Origin: Thermoanaerobacterales bacterium UBA4877
GTDB lineage: Bacteria; Bacillota; Thermoanaerobacteria; Thermoanaerobacterales; UBA4877
DNA length: 8,244 bases
Assembly: GCA_002399345.1 (NCBI GenBank)
Contig: DHDL01000006.1
Coordinates: 79,382 to 87,625 of the forward strand
Reading direction: 5' to 3'
Shown here: piece after piece, positions 5,841-8,244 of the stretch
Position numbering within the stretch: position 1 is the stretch's first letter
Layout of the letters: each line of letters begins with the position of its first letter
Notes under the pieces: model-generated
What the model saw: only the letters and a program-made list of their open reading frames with translations
Database searches by the model: none
What the model was told of the DNA's origin: nothing
Made by a program: the position numbers and the translations under genes

Positions 5841-6599
5841 TTAAGCTCCTCCCATAAGATCTTTCATCCCGTAAAAACCGGACGCCTTGTTTACTATAAA
5901 ATCTGCAGCGGCTATCGCTCCCCGAGCAAAGATGTCTCGCGACTGTGCCGTATGCTTTATTTCTAAAACCTCTCCCTCACCGGCAAATAAAATCGAGTGT
6001 TCACCCACAATGCTGCCGGCTCTGATGGAATGTATACCTATTTCATCCTTATTTCTCTTATCATGCCCGTGCCTTCCATACTTAAGAATATCCCTCTCGG
6101 GAGAGTTTTCTCTTATTGTATTTGCCAACATCAATGCAGTGCCGCTGGGGGAGTCTTGTTTTTGATTATGATGTGCCTCTATGATTTCCGCATCAAAGTT
6201 TTTAAGTATCTTAGCCGCTTTGGCAACAAGGGCATTTGTTACAGCCACGCCAATGGAGGTATTATACGACTGGAAAACAGGTATAATAGCCGAAGCCTTT
6301 TTGATGCAACCTAATTCTTCATCGGAGAAACCGGTTGTACATATAACAAGCGGCATCTGTTTTTCTACCGCTCCCTTCAGCAGACTGTTTACTGCGGAAT
6401 GATTAGAAAAATCTATGCATACGTCTGCATGTTCTTTTACTTCATTCAATGAGTGGTAGACAGGAATGGTTACTTCTTTGTTTTTATTGTAATTCCTGCT
6501 CACTCCTGCTACGACTTCATGTTCTTCACTATCTTCCAGTAGTTTAAAAAGAACAGAGCCCATCTTGCCTTTTATTCCCTGTATGATTATCTTTTGCAT
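5841..6599 (-). CDS. dapB: 4-hydroxy-tetrahydrodipicolinate reductase
   Basis: Reduces the dihydrodipicolinate-type product of DapA with NAD(P)H to tetrahydrodipicolinate. The 252 residues are a normal family length (about 250-270). The N-terminal Rossmann fold begins with the dinucleotide-binding loop GIKGKMG at 8-14; CIDFSNHSAV (61-70) and CTTGF (87-91) line the cofactor site. The catalytic signature EAHHNQKQDSPSGTA at 141-155 carries H143, H144 and K147, the residues that bind and protonate the substrate in the family. IRAGSIVGEH and the closing ARGAIAAADF are also family marks. The start is preceded by GAGGTG. The gap to the dapA stop is 20 nt and to dapH only 3 nt. A small oddity is Lys rather than Ala/Arg as the third residue of the glycine loop, which is seen in some clostridial enzymes as far as I recall. 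Confidence 0.97.
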   Translation of the reverse strand: MQKIIIQGIKGKMGSVLFKLLEDSEEHEVVAGVSRNYNKNKEVTIPVYHSLNEVKEHADVCIDFSNHSAVNSLLKGAVEKQMPLVICTTGFSDEELGCIKKASAIIPVFQSYNTSIGVAVTNALVAKAAKILKNFDAEIIEAHHNQKQDSPSGTALMLANTIRENSPERDILKYGRHGHDKRNKDEIGIHSIRAGSIVGEHSILFAGEGEVLEIKHTAQSRDIFARGAIAAADFIVNKASGFYGMKDLMGGA

Positions 6600-6619
6600 A
6601 TTTGCACCTCGATAAATGA

Positions 6620-7510
6620 TTAAGCTTTTATTTTAAGCCCGTATTCGGTAAGTTTTGATTTCAATGCATCTAGGTTGGAAGGTTCCATATCGGTCAATGG
6701 TAGCCTGAGAGGACCTGCATTCATTCCCATCAGATTCATTGCGGTTTTTATGGGTATGGGATTTACTTCCATGAACATGGCCTTATTTAATGGGTTGAGT
6801 TTCAGCTGAAGATCGCGGCTTCTTTTTACGTCACCCTCGAGGAATGCCGCAGTCATATTGTGTACTTCTTTAGGCAGGATGTTTGCCGTAACAGAAATAA
6901 CTCCCAAACCGCCTAAAGCCATTATTGGAACTACCTGGTCGTCGTTTCCCGAGTATATGGTAAAGTTATCATCTACGCATAATCTGGACACCTCGGCTAT
7001 CTGGCTAATATTGCCGCTTGCTTCTTTTACGCCGACTATATTGGGATGCTTTTTAAGCTCTGCCAGAGTCTGTGGGAGTATATTAAGCCCGGTTCTGCTC
7101 GGCACATTGTATATTATTATAGGAATGTCTACGGAGTCAGCTATCTTTGTGAAGTGCTTTATTAGGCCTTTCTGCGTGGTCTTGTTATAATACGGGGTTA
7201 TTACCAGCAGAGCATCCGCTCCAAGCCTTTGCGCCTCTTTGCTCATTTCAATGGTGTGTTTTGTGTTGTTTGAGCCGGTTCCGGCAATTACAGGTATTTT
7301 TCCGTTTATCGTTTTCACGGTATGTTCAATGACCGAATTTTTTTCATCATCGGTCATTGTCGCAGCTTCACCAGTGGTACCACAGGCTATCATGGCATCG
7401 GTGGAGTTTTGAAGATGAAACTCCAAAATATTATCCAGTTCTTTATAATTAACTCCATCAGTTGTAAAAGGTGTTACTAATGCGACACCTGATCCCTTAA
7501 AAATAATCAT
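6620..7510 (-). CDS. dapA: 4-hydroxy-tetrahydrodipicolinate synthase
   Basis: Condenses pyruvate with L-aspartate 4-semialdehyde, the committed step to diaminopimelate, dipicolinate and lysine. The 296-residue TIM barrel is full length (about 290-300). Key residues are visible: GTTGE at 44-48 (T45 and T46 of the catalytic triad region), ITPYYNK with Y108, IYNVPSRTG with Y134 of the triad and R139 that binds the aldehyde carboxylate, and the Schiff-base lysine K162 in GVKEASG. YSGNDD and the [11 protein letters not shown] loop complete the pattern. Its start follows AAGGAGGG, which lies inside the last codons of asd; the asd stop and dapA start are directly adjacent (TAAATG), so translation is almost certainly coupled. 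Whether it is lysine-insensitive, as in many Gram-positive enzymes, cannot be read from this sequence with confidence. Confidence 0.98.
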   Translation of the reverse strand: MIIFKGSGVALVTPFTTDGVNYKELDNILEFHLQNSTDAMIACGTTGEAATMTDDEKNSVIEHTVKTINGKIPVIAGTGSNNTKHTIEMSKEAQRLGADALLVITPYYNKTTQKGLIKHFTKIADSVDIPIIIYNVPSRTGLNILPQTLAELKKHPNIVGVKEASGNISQIAEVSRLCVDDNFTIYSGNDDQVVPIMALGGLGVISVTANILPKEVHNMTAAFLEGDVKRSRDLQLKLNPLNKAMFMEVNPIPIKTAMNLMGMNAGPLRLPLTDMEPSNLDALKSKLTEYGLKIKA

Positions 7511-8244
7511 TTACATACCCTCCTTGATTAATAATTCGGCTATCTCGACTGTATTTGTTGCAGCTCCCTTTCTTATATTGTCTGCAACAATAAACATATT
7601 GAGACCACTGTTTACAGTATCATCCCTCCTCAATCTTCCCACATATACTTCATCATGTCCAGAAGCGGCTGTTGCTAGTGGATAAATATTATTTTTGGGG
7701 TCATCTCTTAAAACTATGCCGGGGGCCTGAGAGAGCATGCTTCGTACATCTTTTAATTGAAATTCTTTGTCAAATTCCACATTTACGGATTCACTATGGC
7801 AGTTTTCTACAGGAACCCTGACTGTGGTAGCTGTTACTTTAATATTATCATCACTAAATATTTTTTGCGTTTCATTTACCATCTTAATTTCTTCCTTAGT
7901 ATATCCGCTGTCTAAGAAATCATCGATATGCGGCAGGCAGTTATTATAGATGGAGTACGGAAATTTTTGGGGCGATTTACCGTTTTGTGTCCTTTTAAGA
8001 TCGTCTATACCCTTCCTTCCTGCCCCGGACACTGCCTGATAGGTTGATACAACGACTCTTTTAATCTTATACTGGTCGTGAAGAGGTTTTAATGGAATAA
8101 TCATTTGTATTGTAGAACAATTTGGATTGGCTATTATACCATGGTGCCATTTTATGTCCTGCGGGTTTACCTCCGGCACTATGAGCGGCACATTCTTGTC
8201 CATCCTCCAACAGTTGCTGTTGTCTACTACCGTACAGCCCTTGG
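7511..8244 (-). CDS. asd: Aspartate-semialdehyde dehydrogenase, N-terminal part beyond the window
   Basis: Reduces L-aspartyl-4-phosphate with NADPH to aspartate semialdehyde, feeding DapA. The frame stays open to the window edge: before the Met at 8203 it reads GCTVVDNSNCWRMDKNVPL, which is the family's internal V(V/I)DNSxxxRMDxxVPL motif, so that Met is internal and the first roughly 80-90 residues lie outside. Visible signatures are PEVNP, the catalytic cysteine in ANPNCSTIQ (codon 8117-8119), the SGAGRKG loop, and RVPVENCHSESV with the general acid/base histidine (codon 7796-7798). It also has GRLRRD and a C-terminal NIRKGAATNTVEIAELL helix. This is the Gram-positive type of Asd. It is the first gene of the visible operon; its promoter, and any lysine riboswitch, would lie beyond 8244. 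The true start cannot be set from this window. Confidence 0.97.
   Translation of the reverse strand, partial: KGCTVVDNSNCWRMDKNVPLIVPEVNPQDIKWHHGIIANPNCSTIQMIIPLKPLHDQYKIKRVVVSTYQAVSGAGRKGIDDLKRTQNGKSPQKFPYSIYNNCLPHIDDFLDSGYTKEEIKMVNETQKIFSDDNIKVTATTVRVPVENCHSESVNVEFDKEFQLKDVRSMLSQAPGIVLRDDPKNNIYPLATAASGHDEVYVGRLRRDDTVNSGLNMFIVADNIRKGAATNTVEIAELLIKEGM

Noticed and set aside
8201..8203. ATG at 8203 as the start of asd
   Set aside because: The frame continues upstream with conserved Asd residues (VVDNSNCWR), so this Met is internal and the gene is cut by the window edge.

Overview
The window looks like chromosomal DNA from an endospore-forming, low-to-moderate GC Firmicute of the clostridial type. 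The evidence is a PdaB-type sporulation polysaccharide deacetylase beside a SleB-type cell wall hydrolase, purine-rich Shine-Dalgarno sites before most genes, AT-rich intergenic DNA, and a lysine/diaminopimelate operon of the acetylase type (asd-dapA-dapB-dapH). Species cannot be assigned from the sequence alone. There are eight genes, two of them cut by the window edges. I see no tRNA, rRNA, CRISPR array, insertion sequence or phage gene.

Layout. (1) 1-1338, minus strand: an FtsH-like AAA+ zinc protease, missing its C-terminal end at the window edge. It has one short membrane segment and no room for the usual extracytoplasmic domain. (2) 1339-1485: an AT-rich divergent intergenic region. (3) 1486-3256, plus strand: a membrane-anchored PdaB-like deacetylase, then a secreted protein with two LysM repeats and a SleB catalytic domain. 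The latter has its own sigma-A-like promoter and a strong terminator. (4) 3384-5003, plus strand: a pair of less familiar genes, namely a short Mur-ligase-like protein with several altered active-site motifs and a protein with two OB-folds of the single-strand DNA-binding type. They lie 75 bp apart with no terminator between them. (5) 5111-5134: a bidirectional terminator shared with the convergent operon. (6) 5136-8244, minus strand: asd (5' end outside the window), dapA, dapB and dapH, packed with gaps of 0, 20 and 3 nt.

How they fit together. The dap operon carries four consecutive activities from aspartyl phosphate to N-acetyl-L-2-amino-6-oxopimelate, supplying meso-diaminopimelate for peptidoglycan (and dipicolinate in spores) and lysine. 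The PdaB and SleB-type proteins act on peptidoglycan, and the Mur-like protein belongs by fold to the peptidoglycan precursor ligases, so the neighbourhood has a loose cell wall and spore theme. The part worth most attention is the Mur-like/OB-fold pair. The Mur-like protein has a complete-looking order of motifs but key positions are changed and about 150 residues are missing, and a perfect 12-bp GC-rich inverted repeat lies inside its reading frame. No function can be assigned to this pair from the sequence.
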